Of a DNA stretch of 8,811 nucleotides, positions 1 through 6,945 are shown one piece after another. The stretch is from positions 1 to 8,811 of the forward strand of contig DMWU01000047.1 in the NCBI GenBank assembly GCA_003483125.1. Direction: 5' to 3'. The first letter of the stretch is position 1. Each line of letters begins with the position of its first letter. Source of the stretch: Erythrobacter sp. GTDB taxonomy: Bacteria; Pseudomonadota; Alphaproteobacteria; Sphingomonadales; Sphingomonadaceae. A program made the translations under genes and the position numbers. The notes under the pieces are model-generated. The model searched no databases. It was not told the origin of the DNA and saw only the letters and a list, made by a program, of their open reading frames with translations.

Positions 1-1
1 G

Positions 2-2200
2 TGCGAAATTTTTATCCCGACGCTGCTCTCGGTTACCGACAACATCGTTGATGGTCAGGTCGTGCACCCGCAAGACGTGGTGATTACCGATGGCGAAGAC
101 CCCTATTTTGTTGTCGCAGCGGACAAGGGCACGGCACGATTCTCAGATGTCGCCAATGCGATCGCGGAGGAAGCGGGCTTCTGGCTGGATGATGCGTTCG
201 CGAGTGGCGGCTCAAACGGCTATGACCACAAGGCAATGGGAATTACGGCGCGCGGCGCGTGGGTTTCCGTGCAACGACATTTCCTAGAGATGGGTGTCGA
301 TGTTCAGAAGGACACTGTACGTGTCGTGGGATGCGGCGATATGTCGGGCGATGTCTTTGGCAATGGTATGCTCCTGTCGAAAGCAATCAAGCTGGTCGCC
401 GCATTTGATCATCGCCACATCTTCATTGATCCCGACCCCGATCCGGCAAAGAGCTGGAAGGAGCGCAAGCGGCTCTACGACCTCCCCCGTTCAAGCTGGG
501 AAGATTATCGAAGCGACCTGATTTCAAGGGGCGGGGGAATCTATTCGCGTGGTGCCAAACGGATCAAGCTGTCCAAGACTGCTTGCGAGGCTCTGGGAGT
601 CGAGGAAGAAGAATTTGAACCCGATGAGTTGATCAGCGCAATCGTGAAAAGCCCCGTCGACCTGATCTGGTTCGGTGGGATCGGCACCTACATAAAGAGC
701 AGGGCCGAGAACAATATCCATGTCGGTGATCCTGCCAATGATGCCTTGCGAGTGAATGCAGATGAAGTTCGCGCCAAAGTCATAGGTGAGGGTGCCAATC
801 TGGGAGTAACGCAAGCCGGACGTATCGACTTCGCGCTGAGCGGCGGGCGTGTGAACACCGATTTCATCGACAATTCGGCGGGCGTCGATTGCTCCGACAA
901 CGAGGTGAACATCAAGATTGCTCTCGCCGCAGCCCGGCGCGCAGGCGAACTGGGCGAGAAGAGGCGTAACTCCTTGCTCGTGAAGATGACCGACGAGGTT
1001 TCCGACCTTGTACTTGAAGATAACCGATCGCAGGCACTCGCCTTGTCGATTGCCGAATCGGGCGGTGCCAAATCCGCCGCTGCGCATATGCGCCTGATTG
1101 AAAAGCTTGAGGAAACAGGCGGGCTTGATCGCAAGACCGAAGGCCTTGCCGATCACGAAACATATTCGCGCCGCGCAAGTGATGGGACAGGGCTCACGCG
1201 CCCCGAGCTGGCAGTGCTTCTTTCATCGACCAAGCTCGCGATCCAGGATTCGATCGAGCAAAGCGTGCTGGTCAATGATGAGGCGTTATTGCCACTGCTG
1301 GTCGAGGCGTTCCCCAAACCGCTACAGAAGGGCTTCGGCAAGCAGCTTGAAGAGCACCAGCTGCGCAATGAATTGATCGCAACCAAGCTTGCCAATCGCC
1401 TCGTCAATCGCCTTGGCCTGATCCATCCCTTCGAGTTGGCCGAAGAAGAGGGGGTCAGCCTCGCGCAGATTGCCTCGGCTTATGTAACCGTTGAGCATTT
1501 GCTTGGCCTGGAAACATTGTGGGAGGCCATAGAAAGGGCAAATATGCCCGAAAGCGCACGCCTGCTCCTTCTCGAGCGGTCTGCCGCAGCAATAAGTTCG
1601 CATATGGCTGACCTGCTGCGCCAAAGTGGCGGTTCGCTTGCGCCGAGCTCGGACATAGAGATGCTTGCAGCAGGCGTTGAAGAGCTAGCCAAGTCCTCAG
1701 ACCGATTGCTAACGCCTGCGGTTCGCGCTCGATTTGACGGGTTGCAGGAGCAGTTCGCCAAGGCGGGTGCGCCGGCCAATCTTGCCTCTCAGGTCGTACA
1801 TTTGTTCGAGATTGATGGCTCGATCGGCCTTGCTGGATTGGCGCGCGATAGTGAGACTGAGCCAGGTATGCTTGCAAGCGCCTTTATCGATCTAGGCGCG
1901 CGACTTGGCCTCGATTGGGCGCAACATACTGCGGAAAGCATGACACCTTCCGATCCTTGGGAGCGGCTGCTCGTCAATGGTTTGGCGCGCGATTTCCAGC
2001 ATATGCGAATAGATTTTTTGCGCCGTCGCTGCGGCCACAAGGTCGGCATACTGGCCTCTGTCGAGAGATGGGCCGATACCAATTCAGATACTGTCAAACA
2101 GTTCCGCACGATGATTGACCGTGCCCAGGGTCACACCCCTGTTGCCCCTGCAATGTTAGCACAGGTGGCGATCCAGGCGAGAAATCTGTTGGAGCGCTAA
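2..2200 (+). CDS. NAD-specific glutamate dehydrogenase, large (GDH-180 type), C-terminal part
   Basis: Oxidatively deaminates L-glutamate to 2-oxoglutarate and ammonium with NAD+, in the cytoplasm. The frame is open from base 2, so the GTG at 62 is an internal valine and not the start. The 732 residues present are a little under half of the usual ~1,600-residue enzyme. Visible landmarks, numbered from base 2: the AADKGTARFSD segment (about 39-49), the ASGGSNGYDHKAMGITARG segment (about 67-85), a Rossmann glycine loop VVGCGDMSGDVFG (108-120), the FGGIGTYI loop (224-231), GEGANLG (262-268) and the SGGRVNTDFIDNSAGVDCSD block (280-299). The last ~400 residues form the helix-rich C-terminal domain of this class and read through intact to TAA at 2198-2200. 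These motifs are characteristic of the proteobacterial large NAD-GDH, so identification is firm. Only the 5' truncation by the window edge is unusual. Confidence 0.95.
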   Translation, partial: CEIFIPTLLSVTDNIVDGQVVHPQDVVITDGEDPYFVVAADKGTARFSDVANAIAEEAGFWLDDAFASGGSNGYDHKAMGITARGAWVSVQRHFLEMGVDVQKDTVRVVGCGDMSGDVFGNGMLLSKAIKLVAAFDHRHIFIDPDPDPAKSWKERKRLYDLPRSSWEDYRSDLISRGGGIYSRGAKRIKLSKTACEALGVEEEEFEPDELISAIVKSPVDLIWFGGIGTYIKSRAENNIHVGDPANDALRVNADEVRAKVIGEGANLGVTQAGRIDFALSGGRVNTDFIDNSAGVDCSDNEVNIKIALAAARRAGELGEKRRNSLLVKMTDEVSDLVLEDNRSQALALSIAESGGAKSAAAHMRLIEKLEETGGLDRKTEGLADHETYSRRASDGTGLTRPELAVLLSSTKLAIQDSIEQSVLVNDEALLPLLVEAFPKPLQKGFGKQLEEHQLRNELIATKLANRLVNRLGLIHPFELAEEEGVSLAQIASAYVTVEHLLGLETLWEAIERANMPESARLLLLERSAAAISSHMADLLRQSGGSLAPSSDIEMLAAGVEELAKSSDRLLTPAVRARFDGLQEQFAKAGAPANLASQVVHLFEIDGSIGLAGLARDSETEPGMLASAFIDLGARLGLDWAQHTAESMTPSDPWERLLVNGLARDFQHMRIDFLRRRCGHKVGILASVERWADTNSDTVKQFRTMIDRAQGHTPVAPAMLAQVAIQARNLLER

Positions 2201-2223
2201 TGCAGCTATATTGGGCCCCGTAG

Positions 2224-2255
2224 CGGCTCAAGAAAGCTTGACGCGAGCCGGTTTT
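2224..2255 (+). terminator. Possible intrinsic terminator after glutamate dehydrogenase
   Basis: CGGCTC at 2224-2229 is the exact reverse complement of GAGCCG at 2245-2250, and GTTTT follows immediately. Inside the 15-base loop, CAAG (2229-2232) can pair with CTTG (2237-2240), giving a stacked imperfect hairpin with a bulge. The position, 24 bases after the glutamate dehydrogenase stop, fits a terminator. The stem is short and the U run only four long, so it could be weak or act as an attenuator in the leader of the next gene, whose ATG lies 10 bases further on. Confidence 0.4.
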
Positions 2256-2265
2256 AAGTCAACCC

Positions 2266-3504
2266 ATGCCCGCCATGGATAGTGCAGACATTGTTATCGT
2301 GGGAACGGGGCATGCAGGCGCCCAAGCGGCAATCGCGCTACGCCAACAGGGTCACGAGAACAGCATATTGATGCTGGGGCGCGACAGCGAACCGCCCTAT
2401 GAGCGGCCTCCGCTCTCCAAAGAATATATGGCAGGTGACAAGCCCTTCGAACGGATCCTGATTCGGCCGCCTCAATTTTGGGAAGACAAGAATATAGACC
2501 TCCTGCTCGGTAGCGCCGTTTGCGCGGTCGATTGGATGGGGCACGAGGTCGAACTGACCAGTGGCGAGCGTATCGGCTATCGCAAACTTATCTGGGCCGG
2601 AGGCGGGGATCCGAGGCGCCTTTCTTGCCCCGGGGCCAATCTCAAAGGCGTCTATGCCGTGCGCGACAAACGCGATGTCGATGCGATTATGGCAGAATTG
2701 GAAAGTGGCGCGAAAAAGGTCGCGGTGATTGGCGGCGGCTACATCGGACTTGAGGCGGCTGCAGTGCTGCGCAAGCTAGGCTGCGACGTTATCGTGATCG
2801 AAGCGCTTCCGCGCGTATTGGCACGCGTTGCGGGTGAGGAGCTATCTCGATTCTACGAGGATGAGCACCGCAAGCAGGGCGTCGATGTCAGGCTCGAAGC
2901 CAAGGTTGAATCGATCGAAGGTGAAGATGGTCATGCCACGGGCGTACGAATTGAAGGCGAAGAGGTAATAGCCTGCGATCTTGTGATCGTAGGTATCGGC
3001 ATCATTCCAGCAGTAGGCTCCCTGATTGAAGCAGGGGCTGCCGGATCGAATGGTGTCGATGTCGACATCTATTGCCGCACTACGCTTGATGACATTTATG
3101 CCATTGGCGATTGTGCCGTTCACGCCAATCCCTTTGCCGACCAGGCAGTGATCCGGCTCGAATCCGTTCAGAATGCCAATGATATGGCGAATACGGCGGC
3201 GCGGGCGATCATGGGCGACAAGAAACCGTACCATGCCCTGCCCTGGTTCTGGTCGAACCAGTACGATCTGCGCCTGCAAACCGCAGGCCTCTCTCTCGAT
3301 CATGATGAAACAGTGCTGCGCGGCGATCCGGCAGATCGCAAGTTCACCGTGGTTTATCTGAAGGAGGGGCGGCCTATCGCCTTCGACTGCGTCAATAATA
3401 CCAAGGACTATGTCCAGGGGCGTAAGATGATCGAATCCGGGGTCGACGAAATCGACATGGCCCAACTCGCCGATCCAGAAGTTCCGCTCAAGTCTCTTCT
3501 TTGA
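2266..3504 (+). CDS. FAD-dependent NAD(P)H:ferredoxin reductase (P450/dioxygenase-type)
   Basis: Predicted 412-residue cytoplasmic flavoprotein passing electrons from NAD(P)H to a [2Fe-2S] ferredoxin or rubredoxin. It has an N-terminal FAD Rossmann loop GTGHAG (13-18), the family motif [10 protein letters not shown] (45-54), a central NAD(P)H-binding loop GGGYIGLE (156-163), GIGIIP (243-248), and the second FAD motif YAIGDCA (278-284). The C-terminal reductase domain starts around [13 protein letters not shown] (326-338), typical of ferredoxin reductases serving P450s and Rieske oxygenases. Length is normal for the family. No Shine-Dalgarno is visible before the ATG at 2266, and an in-frame stop at 2239-2241 rules out a longer start; ATG 2275 (Met4) is the alternative. 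The 3' end overlaps queG tail-to-tail by 17 bp. A CYP153-type P450 lies 3.4 kb downstream, which makes it a plausible redox partner, but no ferredoxin gene is present here. Family assignment is strong; the physiological partner is inferred. Confidence 0.92.
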   Translation: MPAMDSADIVIVGTGHAGAQAAIALRQQGHENSILMLGRDSEPPYERPPLSKEYMAGDKPFERILIRPPQFWEDKNIDLLLGSAVCAVDWMGHEVELTSGERIGYRKLIWAGGGDPRRLSCPGANLKGVYAVRDKRDVDAIMAELESGAKKVAVIGGGYIGLEAAAVLRKLGCDVIVIEALPRVLARVAGEELSRFYEDEHRKQGVDVRLEAKVESIEGEDGHATGVRIEGEEVIACDLVIVGIGIIPAVGSLIEAGAAGSNGVDVDIYCRTTLDDIYAIGDCAVHANPFADQAVIRLESVQNANDMANTAARAIMGDKKPYHALPWFWSNQYDLRLQTAGLSLDHDETVLRGDPADRKFTVVYLKEGRPIAFDCVNNTKDYVQGRKMIESGVDEIDMAQLADPEVPLKSLL

Positions 3505-4549
3505 GGCGTTCTTGCGCCCATTGAGCGGCTTCGGACACAACGGGATCGGGGTCACCAGCCAGCCGATCCACCAATGGGATAAGCTCGCGCTCGCCGCTAT
3601 TCCCCGCCGCAATCAGGCAGTTACGGATAAACCTGTCACGCCCAATCCGCTTTATCGGCGAACCAGAAAAGAGCTGGCGGAACCCTGCCTCATCCAGCTC
3701 AAGTAGATCTGCTAGTTGAGGCGCAACCAGTTCGGCCCGCGGCAGGAAATCCCGATGACAGGCTGTCGTTTGCGCAAACTTGTTCCACGGGCATACGGCG
3801 AGGCAATCGTCACAGCCATAGATTCGATTGCCAATGGCCTTTCGAAATTCGTGGGGAATGGGTCCCTTATGCTCGATTGTCAGATAAGAGATGCAGCGCC
3901 GCGCATCCACAACATAGGGCGCAGGAAATGCATTGGTCGGACAGGCCGCCTGGCAGGCATTGCAGGATCCGCAATGATCATCATGCGGCACATCGGGCGC
4001 GAAGTCGATTGTCGTATATATCGCCCCGAGGAACAGCCAACTGCCATGTTCCCGGCTGACAAGGTTACTGTGCTTGCCCTGCCAGCCAATCCCCGCGGCT
4101 TCACCCAGCGGCTTTTCCATCACAGGCGCGGTATCGACAAAGACCTTGAGCTCACAGTCGGGTTCTTCGGAAACCAGCCAGCGTGCAAGCGCCTTCATCC
4201 GCTTCTTGACTGTGTCGTGATAATCCTTGCCACGCGCATAGACCGAAATGCGCGCCATGTCGGGATGCTCCTCCAGAGCCATAGGGTCGTCAACCGGCGC
4301 GTAGCTCATGCCCAAAGCGATAACGCTTTTGGCCTCGGGCCAAAGGGACTGCGGACCCTGCCTGACATCGGACCTTGCCTCCATCCACTCCATTGTGGCG
4401 TGGTGCCCCTCACCCAACCATTGCTCCAGGCGACTTGCCCTGACCGGGTCATCCTGGGCGCTACAAAAACCTGCTTCGACGAAGCCCAGCCTTTTCGCCT
4501 CACCCTTGAGGCGGTGCTGCAAGTCATTAATTGCATCGGCGTTAACCAC
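3488..4549 (-). CDS. queG: Epoxyqueuosine reductase QueG
   Basis: Catalyses the last step of queuosine synthesis, reducing epoxyqueuosine to queuosine at the wobble position of tRNAs with GUN anticodons; it is a cobalamin-dependent iron-sulfur cytoplasmic enzyme. The 353-residue length is normal. The N-terminal cobalamin-binding region carries ATMEWM (51-56) and [13 protein letters not shown] (138-150), with Asp139 at the expected catalytic acid position, then [10 protein letters not shown] (155-164). Two [4Fe-4S] clusters are shown by C193/C196/C199/C203 in [12 protein letters not shown], and by C219 with C246/C249/C253 in [10 protein letters not shown]. The last ~60 residues form the HEAT-like tail that contacts tRNA. 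The start is a GTG (4547-4549 on the plus strand as CAC) with GGGAG 11 bases upstream (4561-4565). It is divergent from the ABC transporter pair, with only 44 bp between starts. No neighbouring queuosine gene is in the window. Confidence 0.96.
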   Translation of the reverse strand: MVNADAINDLQHRLKGEAKRLGFVEAGFCSAQDDPVRASRLEQWLGEGHHATMEWMEARSDVRQGPQSLWPEAKSVIALGMSYAPVDDPMALEEHPDMARISVYARGKDYHDTVKKRMKALARWLVSEEPDCELKVFVDTAPVMEKPLGEAAGIGWQGKHSNLVSREHGSWLFLGAIYTTIDFAPDVPHDDHCGSCNACQAACPTNAFPAPYVVDARRCISYLTIEHKGPIPHEFRKAIGNRIYGCDDCLAVCPWNKFAQTTACHRDFLPRAELVAPQLADLLELDEAGFRQLFSGSPIKRIGRDRFIRNCLIAAGNSGERELIPLVDRLAGDPDPVVSEAAQWAQERLKEET

Positions 4550-4593
4550 GCTTGGGGTTGCTCCCGTTTAGCCCTGAGGGTTAACTGGGCTGG

Positions 4594-5589
4594 ATGGACA
4601 TGGCGCTAGGCGATCATAAGGACACAGGCAATCCCGCTCCAGCTGGTGAGCGAGCACTTGCAATCGAAGCACGCGGGCTCGTGAAACGCTTCGACAGGAC
4701 ATTTGCGGTCGACGGCATCGACTTGTCAGTGCCCGAAGGAGCAATCTACGGCGTGCTGGGCCCCAATGGAGCAGGCAAGACCACCACTTTACGCATGCTA
4801 CTGGGCATTATCGATCCTGACGAAGGCGTGCGCCGAGTTTTCGGCCATGATCGCCCACATGATATTGCCCGGATAATTGGCTATCTCCCTGAGGAAAGGG
4901 GTCTTTATCCCGCTATGAAAGCGATTGAGGCGATTGCATTCATGGGCGCGTTGCGAGGTCTACCCTTGGCTGAGGGTCGCAAACGTGGGCTCGAATTGCT
5001 CGAACGGCATGATCTTGGCCATGCGGCAGAACGCCAGATCCGGCAGCTGTCAAAGGGTATGGCCCAGACGGTCCAATTGCTTGGTACGCTGGTGCACCGC
5101 CCGCAGCTGGTGGTTCTCGATGAGCCTTTCAGCGGGCTGGACGCCATCAACCAGGGCAAGTTGGAGCGGATGATCCGTGCGCTTGCCGATGACGGCACCA
5201 CGGTGGTCTTTTCAACCCATGTGATTCACCATGCAGAGCGACTTTGCGAAGGGGTTGCCATCATCGCGGGCGGCAAGGTCCCCTATGCGGGCTCGGTCGA
5301 AGCAGCGCGTGATCGGATTCCCGCGCAAGTGCGCCTCGAAACTCGGGCGCGTGAGGGCGCATGGCTTGCCGCGCTTCCCGATGATGCGCGCCGCGAGGGC
5401 GATTTCTTCACCTTCTCATTACCTGAAAGCGGGGTCGAACTCCTGTTGCGGCAATTGATAGAAGGTGATGCAGGGATCCTTTCGCTCGCGATCGAGCGGG
5501 CAGGATTACACGATGCATTTGTCCACATTGCTGGTGAGGCAGCTGCACGCGCACTCGATGCCGACACTGAAGCGGAGCTGGATCAATGA
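4594..5589 (+). CDS. ABC transporter ATP-binding protein, NatA-like
   Basis: ATPase subunit of an ABC-2 type exporter, 331 residues, expected at the inner face of the cytoplasmic membrane with the permease encoded next. Walker A is GPNGAGKTT (56-64). The Q-loop region reads GYLPEERGLYP (96-106), where the usual glutamine is replaced as in NatA proteins. The signature is LSKGM (152-156) rather than LSGGQ, also seen in NatA relatives. Walker B with catalytic Glu is LVVLDEP (172-178), the D-loop follows in SGLD (180-183), and the switch histidine is H209 in STHV. The C-terminal ~80 residues match the DUF4162-like extension of this group. The start at ATG 4594 is supported only by a distant GAGGG at 4576-4580; ATG 4600 (Met3) is equally possible. 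The cargo is unknown: NatA homologues are annotated for Na+ export, but this cannot be read from sequence. Confidence 0.92.
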   Translation: MDMALGDHKDTGNPAPAGERALAIEARGLVKRFDRTFAVDGIDLSVPEGAIYGVLGPNGAGKTTTLRMLLGIIDPDEGVRRVFGHDRPHDIARIIGYLPEERGLYPAMKAIEAIAFMGALRGLPLAEGRKRGLELLERHDLGHAAERQIRQLSKGMAQTVQLLGTLVHRPQLVVLDEPFSGLDAINQGKLERMIRALADDGTTVVFSTHVIHHAERLCEGVAIIAGGKVPYAGSVEAARDRIPAQVRLETRAREGAWLAALPDDARREGDFFTFSLPESGVELLLRQLIEGDAGILSLAIERAGLHDAFVHIAGEAAARALDADTEAELDQ

Positions 5590-6869
5590 GTGATACCTCG
5601 GCAATCCGGCAAGGCGGCAATGCACGCCTCACCCGACTTCAAGCGGCGTTGGTTGTGGCGCGGCGCGATTTCATCGCCGTATTATTTAGCCGGGCATTCT
5701 TCTTCTTCCTTCTCGGGCCCCTGTTCCCGGTAGTTGTCGGCGCGCTCGCTGGCGGTATCGGCAGCCAGGTTCAGCGCGAAGCAGTAAGCAGCGAGATCGG
5801 CCTTGCCATGAGTGTGGCGGAAAATGAGTCTATGCTGGCAGCCCATGCTGCGCTGCGAGAGCAATTGGGCGGAAGGCTGCCCAATCTTGTTGCGATTGAT
5901 GAAGCCGCAGATAGCGAGGGCTTCGATGCCGCTACCGTTCTGGTGGAGCAGCGCGAAAACTTCGCAGCAATTGTGCAGGGCAGTTTGGCTGAGCCTGAAC
6001 TGGTGGGGACAGAGGACCAGGCCAAAAGATGGCAGGGGATGATAAGCCTGCTGGCTGCGACAGCATCGGGCAATAGTCCGAGTGTTTTTCCCAACACAAG
6101 GGCGGAACTGGTCGCCACCAGCGCGTCGACCGAGCGAGGAAACAGGGTCAGGACAGCGCAGGCTGCACAGTTCTTCCTTTTCCTGCTCACGATGCTGCTA
6201 GCAGGGATGGTGCTTTCAAATCTCGTCGAGGAGAAGGCAAACAAGATTATCGAAATCCTAGCGGCGGCGATCCCCATGGATGCCGTCTTTCTGGGGAAGC
6301 TGGTTGCCATGCTGGGCGTGTCGCTGGTTGGTATTGCGGTTTGGGGATCCTTTGGTCTTGCGATTTGGGGTGTCGCAGGAGAGGCGATAACCAGCTCTGG
6401 CAGTATGGACCCCGCAAGCTTGCCTGCACCGGCCGTTGGCTGGCCGATCTTCCTACTGCTTGCGCTACTCTACTTCTCGATGGCTTACCTGCTGCTCGGC
6501 TCGCTGTTCCTCACCATAGGAGCAATGGCAGCAACCGTTCGTGAGGTGCAGACCCTTTCCATGCCTGTCACCATGATGCAGCTGATCGTCTTTTTCATTG
6601 CCGCCTATACGATCACCCAGCCGGGAACATGGCCGGAGCTGCTCGCGATTACTTTCCCGCTCAGCTCCCCCTTTGCCATGGTTGCCCACGCAGCCTTGCA
6701 AGATGGCTTGTGGCAACATGCGCTGGCATTACTTTGGCAGGGGGCCGCCGTAATCCTGATCGTGCGCGGAGGATCGCGCCTTTTCCGCACGCGCGTAATG
6801 AAATCGGGCAATTCCGGCCAGGCCAAACCGAAGCGAAAATGGCCGGGATTCGCAAACACTCGGTCTTGA
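5586..6869 (+). CDS. ABC-2 type transporter permease, NatB-like
   Basis: Membrane subunit of the exporter, 427 residues. A first hydrophobic helix at about 38-58 is followed by a ~135-residue extracytoplasmic domain. Then come a cluster of helices at about 194-213, 235-262, 286-312, 326-345 and 380-395, the usual NatB/ABC-2 topology. The family segment EEKANKIIEIL (215-225) follows the second helix, and FPLSSPFAMVAHA (357-369) sits near the end. The C-terminal tail is short and basic. The ATG at 5586 overlaps the TGA of the ATPase gene (ATGA), with CGGAG at 5573-5577, so the two are almost certainly translationally coupled and form one complex. Substrate is not inferable; lipids, peptides or ions are all possible. 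Confidence 0.9.
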   Translation: MSDTSAIRQGGNARLTRLQAALVVARRDFIAVLFSRAFFFFLLGPLFPVVVGALAGGIGSQVQREAVSSEIGLAMSVAENESMLAAHAALREQLGGRLPNLVAIDEAADSEGFDAATVLVEQRENFAAIVQGSLAEPELVGTEDQAKRWQGMISLLAATASGNSPSVFPNTRAELVATSASTERGNRVRTAQAAQFFLFLLTMLLAGMVLSNLVEEKANKIIEILAAAIPMDAVFLGKLVAMLGVSLVGIAVWGSFGLAIWGVAGEAITSSGSMDPASLPAPAVGWPIFLLLALLYFSMAYLLLGSLFLTIGAMAATVREVQTLSMPVTMMQLIVFFIAAYTITQPGTWPELLAITFPLSSPFAMVAHAALQDGLWQHALALLWQGAAVILIVRGGSRLFRTRVMKSGNSGQAKPKRKWPGFANTRS

Positions 6870-6873
6870 AGCG

Positions 6874-6896
6874 GCGAATATTAAGTCGCAATTCGC
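6874..6896. promoter_or_regulatory. Inverted repeat between permease and P450 genes
   Basis: GCGAAT at 6874-6879 and ATTCGC at 6891-6896 form a perfect 6-bp inverted repeat separated by 11 bases. TCGCAA is also repeated in tandem at 6886-6891 and 6893-6898. There is no following T-run, so this is not a good terminator. It could be an operator for the downstream P450 gene, or chance. Confidence 0.25.
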
Positions 6897-6905
6897 AACT
6901 CACTA

Positions 6906-6911
6906 TTGACA
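6906..6911 (+). promoter_or_regulatory. Possible -35 element upstream of the P450 gene
   Basis: An exact TTGACA lies in the 76-bp gap before the P450 gene. No good -10 box is found 16-18 bases downstream (the sequence there is AGGATG-like), so the promoter call is weak. If functional, it would start transcription around 6940 and favour one of the internal P450 start codons, 6967 or 6982. Confidence 0.22.
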
Positions 6912-6945
6912 TTGCTGTCAGCAAGGGCAGGATGGGTAATGAGAG

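Noticed and set aside
62..64. GTG as the start of glutamate dehydrogenase
   Set aside because: The same frame is open from base 2 and encodes family-typical sequence (LLSVTDNIVDGQV) upstream, so this is an internal valine.
152..156. Degenerate ABC signature LSKGM in the ATPase (residues 152-156 of the protein) as a sign of an inactive enzyme
   Set aside because: NatA-type ATPases commonly have SKG in place of SGG, and all other catalytic motifs are intact.
524..1156. 210-residue open frame antisense to glutamate dehydrogenase
   Set aside because: Opposite strongly conserved coding sequence, no recognisable motif, and several competing shadow frames in the same place.
2842..3612. 256-residue minus-strand frame across the reductase 3' end
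   Set aside because: Shadow of the reductase gene in another frame, and it also overlaps queG on the same strand in a different frame.
3716..4609. 297-residue open frame on the plus strand opposite queG
   Set aside because: It lies entirely antisense to a well-conserved queG and runs into the ATPase start. Its translation has no recognisable domain and is rich in Arg, Cys and His, as expected from a reverse-strand shadow in GC-rich DNA.
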